Below, piece after piece: positions 45,162-57,145 of a DNA stretch of 64,000 bases. The stretch spans positions 44,435,962 through 44,499,961 of the forward strand of contig OY720349.1 of the NCBI GenBank assembly GCA_963082975.1. Direction: 5' to 3'. Origin of the DNA: Labia minor. Taxonomy: Eukaryota; Arthropoda; Insecta; Dermaptera; Spongiphoridae. A program made the translations under genes and the position numbers. A model generated the notes under the pieces. It saw nothing but the letters and a program-made list of their open reading frames with translations, was not told the origin of the DNA and searched no databases. Within the stretch, counting starts at the first letter, position 1. Each line of letters begins with the position of its first letter.

Positions 45162-45710
45162 ATTTTAGAGAGCTGGCTTGGCTAAGAGTGTAGCGTGGCA
45201 ACCTTCTACACAAGAAGCCGGCGTTCGATTCTAACCAAGAACGGATTTTTCTAATAAATTCAATTTAACATCAGCTGCCTCCGGCTCCAGGAACTGACAA
45301 GCCCTGGTTCTATATAACCCTGCACGAGCAGGACTACCTCAAAAACAAGCAACCATAAGCAACAATGGATAGTTATGAGAATAACTCCAGTTGGTACCCA
45401 ATCCGCCCGTCTCCTGGAGGATCGGGATCTTCACGAGCCCTCAAAAAAAGAAGAATAAAACTTAACACCTAAAGAACATTCATATATGGGCACACTTAAC
45501 ATCAATACCCTTATTCAAGCAACAATGGTTCGTGATGAGAATAACACCGGATCTTCATGAGCACACAAAAAAAAAAAAAGAAGAATGAAGTTAACACCTA
45601 AAAAGAACATTCACATATGGGCACACTTAACATCAATACCCTTGTATATGGGAGCTTTGCGTGATCCTAGATGGTCCAGACGCAAATAATAATAATAATT
45701 TTAGAGAGCT
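45162..45710 (+). mobile_element. tRNA-derived SINE with 13-bp TSDs
   Basis: Direct repeats attttagagagct at 45162-45174 and 45698-45710 bracket the 523-bp body. The head has box A tggctaagagtg (45179-45190) and box B gttcgattc (45233-45241). The body contains a diverged internal tandem duplication: atgggcacacttaacatcaa and the gaagaat...aacacctaaa words occur twice (about 45416-45513 and 45548-45643). The 3' tail is (aat)n at 45685-45697. It would be transcribed by RNA polymerase III and mobilised by a LINE. Confidence 0.88.
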
Positions 45711-46639
45711 AGATAAATAAATTTAACATCTTATTTTTTCAATAAAAACAATGAATTTTAAAATTTAAATATTTTTATTAAAACTTTGCCTTATAATGAG
45801 ATTTATAAAAGAAAAAATGCGAATCTCTTTCTACAATAGCTTACATTTTTTCTCTTTCAATTTTATAACTTTTATATTTTTCAATCAAGTTCATAAGCTC
45901 GTTTTACCTCCCTTTTAATATTAAAATCCAAATCCCTCTTTTTCTTTCCGGGTTTAAGATTAAATTGACTTGATAAATCCCTGTTAGACTTTTAGATAAA
46001 AAATAACGTTATCTTCATAGAAATAATATATTCAACTGTGTAAATTAATAATTAAATTCACTTATATCAATTTAGGTAAATTTAATATAAATTATAACTT
46101 GTATTTTTAAATTATTTTGATTTATTTTAATAAATTTAATAGTTTTACAGAGAAACAATTTTATTTCAAAATATGTAGGCTATTTTATTGTTTTTTAATT
46201 CATTAAATTATTCATTTTAAAAACCATAAAATTGCGAATAATTTGTATTTTCTGATTACAAAGACTACGTATCATACCCTAAGTTTTCTTCGATTAGTTA
46301 AAAAGTATTTCTTTAAATATGTAAGTAGGATTCTTTTGTCTGAACAATTTCATCACCTGAAAGGTACAGCTCTGAATCTCTCTTATCCATCGATAATATT
46401 AGATCTATAATACTATTAGATTTTTTGTTTATCTTTTACAGAAACACTCCCTTTAACCTAGAATAAGAATTTGGATTACAATCTATGTTGGACATCTTCT
46501 TCACTTGGACTATTGGAATTATGTCATTTTGTTGCTTTATTTTTGGTTTTCCATTGCCAAAATATTTCGACGAAATCATTCGACCATAGAAAAAGTGCAC
46601 AGAGTTGCTAGGAAGATGATCTAGAAAATGTTCAGCTAT
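45711..46639. other. No recognised feature
   Basis: A+T-rich sequence without supportable feature. A few degraded codons just before 46640 may belong to the adjacent LINE relic. Confidence 0.4.
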
Positions 46640-47165
46640 TTTTCTTGATTTTGAAAAAGCGTCTCAAGGTTAACGAAAGTAAATCTATTCAAGTGACCTT
46701 TACAATAGGAAGAAAGACCTGTCCTCCAGTCTTCTTAAATGTCACTATAATTCCAACAAATGATGTAGTTAAATATCTGGGTATCCATTTGGACAGAAGA
46801 CTCACATGGACTGCACATATTAAGAAGAAGTAATTCAATTGGATCATTACTGGTATACAAATTAATTCTAAAACCGTTGTGGACATATGGTGCACAGATT
46901 TGGGCCACTGCAACTGAATCAAACTTAAAAAAAATCCAAAGTTCTCAGTTAAAAATTTTACCTTCAATTTATGCCCCATGGTGTGTGCCTAATAGATTAA
47001 TTCACAATGACTTATGTATACTAACAGTTGATGAAATCATTACAAAACTTACAACCAGATATCTATCAAGAATTAAATAATCATCCTAATACCTTGATAT
47101 CCCCCTCCTCAAGCCAGGACGTAGAAGACTAAAAAGCCTGGATATATTGGATAAAACTTCGAGAA
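46640..47165 (+). pseudogene. Jockey-type LINE RT C-terminal relic
   Basis: Post-catalytic RT/thumb region of a Jockey-like non-LTR retrotransposon: VNESKSIQVTFTIGRKTCPP, DVVKYLGIHLDRRLTWTAHI (to 46830), a stop and frame slip, LKPLWTYGAQIWATATESN, PWCVPNRLIHNDLCILTVDE and finally a degraded GRRRLKSLDI end. The YADD box is missing. Same family as the open copy at 63584-64000, whose residues align closely around KYL.MHLDRRLTW. Broken. Confidence 0.85.
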
Positions 47166-47883
47166 AATAAAGAAATAAAGTATTCTTAATATATATATAG
47201 ACTTAAGATATGCACACCTCATATATACACACTTAATGTGTACGTACATAATATACATATATAATAATTGTGGATATACCTAATTAAAAATTTAACTCAC
47301 TAATTGGCTATTTATCGAGTGAATACAATATATTCTCACAATCACACACATAAAAATACTACTTATTATACTATGTATAGATTGTATGTATATATTGATA
47401 ATAATAAAAAAAAATTTCCCAAAATACTATACAACTTATTATAGTCTCTCTTGATTTCCACTATGTTACTCTAGTCAGAATTTCCAAATTTTCTACTACT
47501 TTCTCTAATTATTTATTTAATGAGAAATTAAAAATTCATAAAGGATCCTTTCTGTTGAAACAGAATGCTTAAATCATCTCTTTAAATAATAAATAATAAT
47601 CAAACTCCACAGAAGAAGAAATTTAGAATGATCATTATCCTCGAATGATTTAATTATTCTTTTTTAAAGTGAAAAATATTATCATTTGTTACTTAAAAAG
47701 AATTAATAATAACATCTAATTTACATTAATTAATAAAGGTATTTTTAAATATTGAATAAAAATATTGCAAAATGGGAAATAATTTTTAATTATTCAAATA
47801 TCCATATATTTAAAAGACTAAGAGTGGTTATATTATTAAATTCGTTAAAACGACTTTACGGATTTAAACCATTCGTACTGACG
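47166..47883. other. No recognised feature
   Basis: A+T-rich stretch, nothing supportable. Confidence 0.45.
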
Positions 47884-48215
47884 AGATAGTAAAAAGGTTT
47901 TTGTATGCATATTGCTCAGAATTTAAAATTTTTTGCATATCTTCGCGTTTCACGACCTCTAGAATCCAAAAGTGACTTTAGAATTTTTCATGTCTGTCTG
48001 TCTGCCTGTTCGGAAATTCTGACGTTATAGACTCAAAATTGGCTAAACCGATTCCGATGAAATTACATCACAATATTAGTACATACCTCAATTTGAACAT
48101 AGGCTAAAGTTTTGATCGAAGTCTATACAATATCCGCAGAAATTAAATCTTTTTGTCCGGAAATTTTGACGTTATAGACTCAAAATTGGCTGAATCGATT
48201 TATTATTAATTTTTA
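47884..48215 (+). mobile_element. Family B repeat with family A-like edge
   Basis: Starts gagatagtaaaaaggttttt, i.e. a family A-type right end running straight into family B. The segment ttatagactcaaaattggct occurs twice (about 48025 and 48172), so the copy contains an internal duplication. gtctgtctgtctgcctgttc is its GTCY core. Confidence 0.7.
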
Positions 48216-50039
48216 AAAGCAAATATAATTCTCAATCAAATAATTATATTTATAATATAATCACCATTTATAAATTTAAAGCTTTTGAGTAAAAAAAAGT
48301 AAGATTAACTTAGAAACTATGGTAAAAAATTATTGAAAAGTTTATTTATAAGAAAATTAAGTAGTAAATGAGTAAACTATGATTGTTGGGAAATAATCAG
48401 ATATGAATTAGAAGAGAATGTCATTTTTATTTTAGATATACCTATACGTATATATATTTAAATATGAAAAAAAAGTCTTTGAGAAGCTATGATTAATTAC
48501 ATTTAAATTGTTCTTGAAAAGTCATCCATAAATTATTTATATATAAGTATATTTTAATACTAATTTATTTATTTTATTTATACTATAAAAATTCTAAAAA
48601 GTATCTTTCATCATTTTCCTCAATGAAACTTTCTTACAAATATTAATTACATCATTAAGACATCATATCAATAAATAAGTGACTTTCATTCTTATTACCT
48701 CCCTTTAAATAGCTGTAAAGTAATTTAACTTTCTTTTTGAAATTAATTTTAATAAAAAATATATAAAAATAAGGAAAAACATTCCATGAGATTGCTATAT
48801 CTTTAGAATTTAATATAATCAGTATTAAAACACAAGTCCCTTGATAAATAAAAATATAATAAAAATAAATAAAATTATATGAAAGTATCTTTTCTAAATA
48901 ATTTTAAGTGACAGTTAATTTAAAATCTTAATGTTTTCATAAATAAGATAAAAGTATTCTTATTCTTATTCTTTTTATGTAATGAAAAAAAAGGTTATAT
49001 ATTATTTCTCTTTATTCATTATTCTGTTTTAGATATCGTTAAATGAAGTTGACAAATGAAAATACGAGTGTTCAGTTTGTGTCCCTCAGGTGTCTCATTG
49101 ATTTGATTAAATGGAAATGGGTTGATGGTGGACACAAGAATTGATAAGCGTTTCTCTCTTTATAAAATTGTTCTCATGAGTCTACTTCTAAATGACAGAT
49201 ATGACATCCACTGTTTCTTGATAACAAACATCTCAATATCAAATAGCAGATGATTTTTCTGTCAGTAGTCATGTAGTCGTGTGCTATAGGCCACCTACTT
49301 CAAAAATTTACATACCTTTAATTTAAAATAATAATATATTCTAGATAGTCCTTAAAAATATAAATATATTTAATTAGATATTATTTTTAATCTTTAAAAC
49401 AATTTAAAAAAAAAATAATTTTAATGATTGGGATTGATCTTATTGATGGATTGGATTGAATTAGAATTTCATTTTCACAAGTTTTGTTCTAAAATAAAAT
49501 AAATATGATCTATTATATTTCAATAAAAAAAAAATTGAAACACTTAAAAGAGATTTAAACATTTTATTGTGTTTATTATAGTGATAATAAATTTTTTAAT
49601 AATATTTTTTTAAATGAGATTTAATATTTTTATAATGTTCAATATAAATATGAAAAATGGTTTAACCATCTCTCTTTATCACATTTACACAATAATAAAT
49701 TTAATAAATATATATTGAATAAGAGAGATTTTTTGAGGGATTTATTATCTAAAGAAGACAGTTTAACTTGAACCTTCATACAGTGCATATCGTATGGGAT
49801 AATCTCAGAGTTCAGAGTCGAAACTATTTTAAAAAGTGTATAATAGATATGTTTTTAGAAATAATTGATAATATATATATATATAGTATAAAATTACATA
49901 GAATTAATCTATTTTGACTTGGACGATATATAATCAGGACGGATCAACTTTCCAACTAAAAGTAGATAAGCTTTTTATTATTTTTTTTTTTTATTATTTT
50001 TTATATTACCTTTTATTTTTATCTTAAAAGGTAATTTTA
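48216..50039. other. Long A+T-rich stretch without recognised feature
   Basis: Simple AT runs only. No coding frame, element end or RNA-like structure that I can support. Confidence 0.5.
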
Positions 50040-52800
50040 TAAATCTTTACTGGATATAATTCGCCTACATAATGGAGTTCCCTGCCCCCCACCCTCAGGG
50101 GCATATTCTATTCCAATTAAGAATGAATATCGAATGGAGGACCGTGGTCCATACTTTGTATTTATCGAACAACACGTCAAATCCAACTCCGTTATTGACG
50201 ATAAGGGAGTTGAAATACTAATAGACGAAACTACGCATAATAAAAATGACATCGAAACCAACAATATTAAAAAAAATATTCATCCAATGCTATTTGGTAA
50301 ATTCATTTTTATATAAATGAATGATTATAACAAACAAATATTAGGCATTGTGGTGTCCCACACCACAGATAGATGGCGCCGCGCCAAAGTGCGCCAACAT
50401 AGTGGAGATATTGTATATAGTGTAGATAGTGTGAAACAATAAATTGAGTTATGACTCCAAATCTTCTGCAATGAATTATCTAGCCCTCTCCAACATCCTA
50501 CATCCACTACACATATATACATGTCCGCCACTGGCATTAAAAAAATCAATAAATTCAAAATTCGAATCGAATTTCATTCATCCTCATCTGCGAACAATTT
50601 TATCAAGGAATCTTTACTTACTAAGTATAATTATATTGCCTATATACCACTGTTCCTAACCACCAAAAAATAGGTATTATAAAACAATTCCCAAGAAAAT
50701 TAGATACTAACGATCTTTTCTCACCTAATTTTTGAACATCCCCATATAAAATTATTAAGGCTGAGAGAATGAATTGGACAATGATCGGGTCAGAAAACGA
50801 ATTTATTCCTACTAAATTTATTCCAATCTAATCCAACTAATATTATATTAATCTCAGAGAATTGGTTTAGACCAACCTTTACCTACAAATTTAAGAATTA
50901 TAATATTATCAGAAGTGACCGCTCTGATTCTTAAGGCGGAGTTTGTATTCTACTTAAAAAGTATTTCAAATTTAAAGAACTTCATATAAATAAAAATTCT
51001 CTGAACTTTGAAATATGTAGAATACAGGTATCTATATCCAAGACACTAAAAATTTATTTCTTATCCATTTATGTTCCTCCTGCAACACTTATTGAATATA
51101 ATAATTGAAAGACTATGTTAAGTCAAATAAATGATCCTATTATTATCGGAGGAGATTTCAATGCGCACTTCGCTTCTTGGGGCTCGGACTTCCAGGACTG
51201 TGCAGGCGAAATGTTAAATGATCATATAAATGATGAAGGTTTAGTTATTCTAAACAATGGGAAAAAGACCACAGTTCCAAGACTAGATCCTAACTCCTAC
51301 CCAATTGATCTTACTATAACCACCCGTGATATTGTTTGTGCTCCTTTCATCCAATGGGACGTTTCAGATGAATCCCTAGGTTCGGACCATTTTATCATTA
51401 ATATGGAATTATGTATAAGGTCAAACGGACCCTGGATGATAGAACAAGTAAATAAATATTATTTGAACTTGAACAATGTTGATTGGAACAAAATACTAAG
51501 TACATGTTCATGCTGATAGTGAATATCCCATTAAAGCATATGAAAATTTTGTAAATTCAATTAAATGGACAGCTAATTTGCCTGGTAACACAAAGTCTAA
51601 GATTAATAAAAGATCCATATTTAAGAGCCCCCCCCTGGTGGGATAAAGAGGCGACCGGTTTAATTAAAGAAAGGAAAGCTAAATCTAAAGAAATTAATTT
51701 TGAAAACTTTATGTCGTGCAAAATGTTTAATGCAAAAACCAAAAGAATTTTAAAAGAAAAAAAAGGACGCATTGGAAAAAATTTTGCTCTTCACTTAGTA
51801 AAGACATTCCAATAGAAACGATTTGAAATAAAATAAAAATATTAAAGAATGTGGCCTTTCCTAATCAGAAAACTAATTTGAATGATGAAACTATAGAAAA
51901 TAACTCTCAACTGATAGCTCCACCATTTGTTCCGAAAAAACCGTTTTTTTATTCTGACCCTGTGGGAATACCAATCAAATTGGTTGACCAATCCATATTC
52001 GCTTAAGGAATTCCAAATTGCGATTGATTCTAAAAAGGATAATGCGCCTGGTGTTGATCAAGTTAGTTATTCAATGATAAAACATCTACCGAAATTCGCT
52101 AAAATTTACCTATTGAATTTATATAATAATTTTTCCATCTTAATTTGTTTCCTGAATCTTGGAATTCTCAATCGATAATTCCAATCCACAAACAAAATAA
52201 AGATCCTCAACTAGCAAGTTCTTATAGACCGATAACTCTATCGTCAATAATGGTTAAAATATTTGAAATTTTAATTAAAAATCGTTTAGAATGGTGGTGT
52301 GAATCAAATAATATTTTTGATGAGGAACAGTATGGATTCAGAACTCAAATAAGGACTATGGATAACTTAATAATATTATCCAATGAAATATATAATACTT
52401 TTGCCAGCCAAGAATATCTCACAAATTTCTTCCTAGATATAAAATCGGCTTATGATAATGTCCTTTTAGAAACTCACAGTTTAATGTTAATATCCCTAGT
52501 CAAATGATTAATTGTATTATTAATTTAAATTATTCTAGAACAATCTACATAAAGTATAACAATAAATTATTCGGCCCACGATTATTATTTAAAGGTTTAG
52601 CCCAAGGTTCAGCTCTTTCCCCATTACTATTCAATTTGTTGATGTCAAATATTAACAAAGTTATAGATCCTCAAACGAAGATATTACAATTTGCTGATTT
52701 GATATGTATATTTACTTCATCCAAAAATATTCTAGAAAATTCTGAAAACTTAATTAATTCCATTGGATTGATGAATAAATGGTTGGATGAACATGGACTT
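50040..52800 (+). pseudogene. I/Jockey-type LINE: gag, endonuclease and RT relic
   Basis: Three regions in element order. Gag-like ORF1 (50060-50740): RMEDRGPYFVFIEQHVKSNS, then after a solo-LTR insertion INKFKIRIEFHSSSSANNFI. An APE-type endonuclease (about 50830-51430): ISENWFRPTF, GGDFNAHFASWGS (catalytic Asp/Asn; 51149), SDHFIINME. A PPWWDKEA-like linker near 51630. RT (51990-52800): DNAPGVDQVSYSMI, SSYRPITLSSIMVKIFE, EEQYGFRT, FFLDIKSAYDNV, GLAQGSALSPLLFNLL and LQFADLICIF, where the second catalytic Asp of FADD is Leu. Several frameshifts and stops. It is cut at 52800 by an inverted family A fragment. Dead. Confidence 0.88.
50349..50532 (+). mobile_element. Short solo LTR-like insertion in gag
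   Basis: 184 bp bracketed by ggcat (50344-50348 and 50533-50537). It starts TGTGGTGTCCCACACCAC (a perfect 7-bp stem), has caataaa near 50439 and pol II-like features. Removing it with one ggcat restores the gag reading frame across the site. It ends ccact rather than CA, so LTR identity is tentative. Confidence 0.6.
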
Positions 52801-52957
52801 AATCTCACGCGCCAACACGTGACCAAACATGCGCTGGTTCAATAAATGTTATTTGTTAATTTTAATTTATAATTTAATTAATTTAATTTAATTTAAATTA
52901 ATATATGTTAAATAATGCAATTCAAATTTGCGAGATAGACGAGTGGAGACACTCCAG
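52801..52957 (-). mobile_element. Family A left-end fragment, inverted
   Basis: aatctcacgcgccaacacgt, catgcgctggttcaataaat, and the terminus gagtggagacactccag before an A/T run. About 22 bp are deleted near its start relative to 61620-62201. Confidence 0.8.
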
Positions 52958-54169
52958 ATTTTTTTTCCTTTTTCTTGTTCTTGTTGTAATAAATAAATAA
53001 ATAAAAAGAAAGGAAAAGGAAAAAAAATTATCTAAAGTAAATATATCTCTCTCTGAATTTGAATTGAAAAGACCTAAAAGTCTTTTTGGTTATCACATAA
53101 ATTATTATTATTCATGAAAAAGCAGCGATAAAGTTAAATAATAGCATAATAAATGTATATAATGTGTAATAATATAAATGTAAAAAATCTTTGAAATATT
53201 TTAATGACTTCTTGATACAATCATTATGCTATTATATTTCAGTTTAATTTAAATAATATTCCATCTTACTTGAAAATATATAACAACACATATAATAATA
53301 ATATAAATAAAATTTATCTTCCTTAATATAATATTTGAAAATACATATTTATAGCTATTTATATGAATATTCATATAATTTCCTTCCTTCTACTAATGAA
53401 TTACTTAATTTATTAAAATCGAAATTAAATATTTTGAAATACTAGTAATAAATGAAATGACTATCATTTTTATATATTTATATTTTTTAAAAATCTAATC
53501 ATTTTTATTAATTAAATTCTTTCTGGGGAGATAGTAAAAATTAGAAAACTTGTTTAATTCAAATTTTCTATTATTGTAACTATTGTAGATGTTAATTTAC
53601 ACTAGATAAATTTGTAAAAATATTATTAGTTCTTGGAGCTGTGTGTGTTTTACCTAGCAAACAACCTTAAATTATAAAATTCATTCAAATTAATGGCAAA
53701 CCTATTTGTTTTCAGAGAACCCGAGATATCAAATTTAATCAAGACACTGGTGAGTGGCTAAAATTTTACATTTTCATTTGTCATTACATTTAAATAATTA
53801 ATTATTTTTATAAATTATATAATTTTATTTTTAAAATAACTCTCTTTTCCCTTAATCTATTTAATACTATAATTTGTAAAAAAAAAAAAATCAAATTCAG
53901 ATGAAAATCTTTGATTAAATATCATGCGCTACAACGAAAGATTTTATCATTTAATTTAAAGAAATAAGAGAATTGAAATGAAAAAGAAAATAACTCAAAT
54001 AAAGATAACAATAATTGAGTCAGCCATTGAATCATATATTAATATATAATGTTGATCCTCAAATAGAAATTCAAAGATTGAAAAATATCTTTTTCTTGAA
54101 AAGGTGTCCACCTTATGGGTTTTTCTAATTTAATACCAATTAGGTAATCCATATTTTTCGATAGCAAAA
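52958..54169. other. No recognised feature
   Basis: A+T-rich. A 16-bp family A-type end word ggggagatagtaaaaa stands alone at 53524-53539. Confidence 0.45.
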
Positions 54170-54359
54170 AATCGCCGAGCACGCAAAACACTTATAACCT
54201 TTACGCCCCTCACAACCAAACAAAAAATGCTATACACTTGAAACTTGGTACAGATGTTCGGGAAGAGTGTACCAACATAACAAAACAAAAAAAATCGATA
54301 ATCGAAAATACGTGGCCCGCGAAATTTGAAAAGTCACCTTACTTTTCGAACACACCTCG
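54170..54359 (-). mobile_element. mariner end fragment
   Basis: On the minus strand the sequence begins after TA with cgaggtgtgttcgaaaagta, a typical mariner terminus, followed by ttttcaaatttcgcgggcca and about 150 bp of untranslated leader-like sequence. No transposase codons are recognised and the other end is missing. Confidence 0.65.
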
Positions 54360-54625
54360 TATTATAGTGATATATGCCAGATGCATATACGTATCTATTG
54401 GTTATATTATAATAAAAACCTAAAAGTTACTTTTCTAAATTGACGAATAACTTTTACAGAAATTTACTAATTTATTTTAAACATAAATATTACTTTATTA
54501 AAATATTTAAAAGATTAATTTAAAATCTGTGTAGATATTATTTAGTAAATATATAAAATATAAGCGACAATATAAAGGTTGGATATAATTTTTAGTTTTA
54601 TATCAATATAATTTATATAAGATAC

Positions 54626-54662
54626 TTTTTACCGACCGACAATAGTAAGGGAAGTATTGTTT
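54626..54662 (+). repeat. Family D terminal fragment
   Basis: accgaccgacaatagtaagg followed by gaagtattgttt, 36 bp of the D end only. Confidence 0.6.
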
Positions 54663-54849
54663 AATAATGACTTCATATAATAATGATATATATAAAGTTG
54701 ATGGTATAACATAATAATATTCTACCTAGATTGAAAAGGTTAGAAAGACTAAAATTTTTATTATAATATTTAAAAAATCTATAATTTTTATTTTATACAT
54801 TTTTATACGAGAGTTGTCTTTTAAGTTTTTAAAAAAAGTGAAACAGAAA

Positions 54850-55920
54850 CGAACAAGTTCGAAACAAAGTGTTTATTTACTCTCTATACATTTTTGCCTA
54901 CGCTCAAACCAATTCCACTCTGAAGACTTTCGTAGTAAAATGGTTTTGAAAGTCTTCAACAGCTTCTTGAAGTGATGAAAACCGCCATCCGCCCATCTTT
55001 TGTTTGACAGTAATGAATAAAAAGTCATTAGGCGATAAATCGGGTGGATACGGGGTAATGAGACATTAATTCAATGTTTTTTTCATTCAAATATTCAGTT
55101 GTTTCACGTGCTTTATGTGAGCTGGTATTGTCGTGATGGTGCGCAACCTAACTTCATTTGCGACCCCATTTTTTTGAAAGAATTTGTCACGACCCCAGAC
55201 TAGATAGTAGAGGTTTTTTTTAATCGTCAACTTAATTAAAATGCAACTATTTCTGAATTTCCTTTTTTTATTGTTATATAAAGTTCTTCAAATTTGGCGA
55301 TCCTGAAAATTTTTCTCGCGATCCCCAGAGGAGTTGAGCACCACTGCTCTAATGGAATGGTTGCGACCTGTCCAGTACAACCGAAGAAACAAGCGATCAG
55401 TTTCTTAGAAGTGCTCATTGAACAAATAACTTTAGTGGGATTGGGTTCATCGTTAAACACCCAAGCAATAGACTGTTTTTTGCTTTCAGGATCATTCGAA
55501 TATATCCAAGTTTTGAATTTTTTCTACATTTCCTGACACCAATCAATACGACTCTTTTTTTGAGCTTCGGTTAAATTATGCGGAACAAATCTTTCTCACA
55601 TCTAACTGTTCATGCAAATTGATTGTATTGCAGCCTGTGATATCTTAAGAGACGCTTCTATCTATTTGTAAATCATATGCCGATCTTTAATCATGTTACT
55701 TGCGCACAGCATCGATGTTTCTCGGAATGACAACCGATTTTTTCCGACCTTCTAGAGGTCCATCACTAACGGAAACCCGGGCATGACGAAATTCTGCATA
55801 CCAAATGTAAATAGCCTGATGATGCTTTATTACCAAAAGTTGCACGAAGCGATACTATGTATTGTTGTTGAATAAGGCCTATTTTGAAATCATAAAAAAT
55901 CATTTTCATTTTTGAACAAA
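54850..55920 (-). pseudogene. mariner transposase, interrupted and deleted
   Basis: Read on the minus strand. The N-terminus starts near 55905 (MIFYDFKIGLIQQQ), followed by stops. The mid-region is FNDEPNPTKVICSMSTSKKL and GCTGQVATIPLEQ (55460-55360). The hAT-like repeat comes next, and beyond it HHHDNTSSHKARETTEYLNE (second catalytic Asp; about 55135), where the block up to the DN motif is missing. The third catalytic region is garbled (SPD not readable), and the C-terminal half follows in shifted frames. Non-functional. A lineage distinct from the mariner at 5764. Confidence 0.75.
55147..55346 (-). mobile_element. hAT-like non-autonomous repeat inside mariner
   Basis: On the minus strand: cagtggtgctcaactcctct start, gatcgcgagaaaaattttca, aaacctctactatctagtct, ggggtcgtgacaaattcttt and ggggtcgcaaatgaag. 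Same repeat as 14791-15581, but without the family C insertion, so it is the empty site. An 8-bp duplication could not be shown. Confidence 0.65.
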
Positions 55921-56085
55921 CTTGTTTCTTTTAAACGTTCACTATCATCAACTTACTCAGTTAATTTCTAAATTGTCACTGGCTTCGCAATAATAAACGC
56001 GTATCTTTACAAATACAGTGCTGCTACAAGTCATTAACTCCACCTATTGTTCGATTGTAAAACCTTAAAAGGCAACCATCGTGCA

Positions 56086-56804
56086 TAAATTTTTACATAA
56101 ACTTACATAAACTTTTTTAAAAAAGGTATCCAACCCCTATTCTAATTAGCTCATAGCAGATAATTAGAACTAGATTAGAATGATTAAAATGTATTTTTAT
56201 TAAGTTTATAAAAAAATTAAATTCATAATCAAATATATTTATACATACATACAATTACCATTACACTTATATTTTCCCAGTGATGTATTGGTAAAATAAG
56301 AAGTAAGGGTAAGTGCGAGCAAAAAAAAGTCCTGTTTTCAGCAAACTATTTCTTTTTATATAAGTTATTTTTTCTAATTCTTACTTTACAAAAAATTAAC
56401 GAACACATAAAAACAAATTCTAACAGTAGATTTAGGTAAAAGTTGTCGGGACATGAAAAAGTACTGGAACGCATTCCGGTTCTGAAAAAAGATAAGGGAA
56501 CGTCGTTCCCCTTCCAATATACCACTGCAATTGCCATTACAATTACTTAAAAGTTCTCATTTTAATTAATTTAATAAAATTTAGATCAATAAATTATTAT
56601 GATTTAAAGTTTTTAGATAAATTTGTATGGAATTTGCTAGAATTAATATTAATATTTTAATGTTCATTGTGGAACATGTATAGACAGGCTCTCAAAACTG
56701 AAAGACTTCAGATGAACAGAGCTAGATTTTACATAAATTCTTATCAAGGGTTTTATACCAAATCACTATTTCTGAGTCTTTAAAAAAAAATTGTATAATG
56801 GTCT
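56086..56804. other. No recognised feature
   Basis: A+T-rich. The patch 56460-56530 (ggaacgcattccggttctga) is more complex but unassigned. Confidence 0.4.
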
Positions 56805-56814
56805 ATTTGTTATA

Positions 56815-57135
56815 ACGAGGAATTGCATGACCTCTATGTATGTCCAGATATAGTTAGAATTATAAAATCGAGAAGGCTTTGGTGGGCAGGACACGTGGCT
56901 AGAATGGGAGAAGAAAGAATGGCGAAAAATATATTGGTAGGGAGACCGAGTGGGAAACGTCCATTTGGAAGACCAAGGACGCGCTGGATGGATAATGTGG
57001 GAAAGGACGTGAGAGAGATGGGAGAGGATAAAGACTAGGAGGGTTGGGGCTCAGAATAGGAATACTTGGAGGGGTGTGGTTGCTGCGGCCAAGAACTTTC
57101 GAGTTTCATAGAGCCACAGAGATAGATAGAGATAG
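56815..57135 (+). pseudogene. LINE 3' fragment with GATA tail and 10-bp TSD
   Basis: Target duplications atttgttata at 56805-56814 and 57136-57145. One frame is open from the truncation point: ELHDLYVCPDIVRIIKSRRL, WWAGHVARMGEERMAKNILV, PSGKRPFGRPRTRWMDNVGK, then a stop near 57036. The 3' UTR has gttgctgcggccaagaactt and gtttcatagagccacagaga, then (GATA)n. This is the best-preserved 3' end of the family. 5'-truncated, so it cannot move itself. Confidence 0.88.
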
Positions 57136-57145
57136 ATTTGTTATA

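Larger units (their letters stand above)
54808..56085 (-). mobile_element. mariner with both ends, carrying a nested hAT-like repeat
   Basis: Ends: left cgagagttgtcttttaag, right read inverted cacgatggttgccttttaag, with TA just outside the left end and near the right. The coding strand is minus. A hAT-like repeat occupies 55147-55346. The original element length would be close to the usual 1.1-1.3 kb. Confidence 0.78.
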
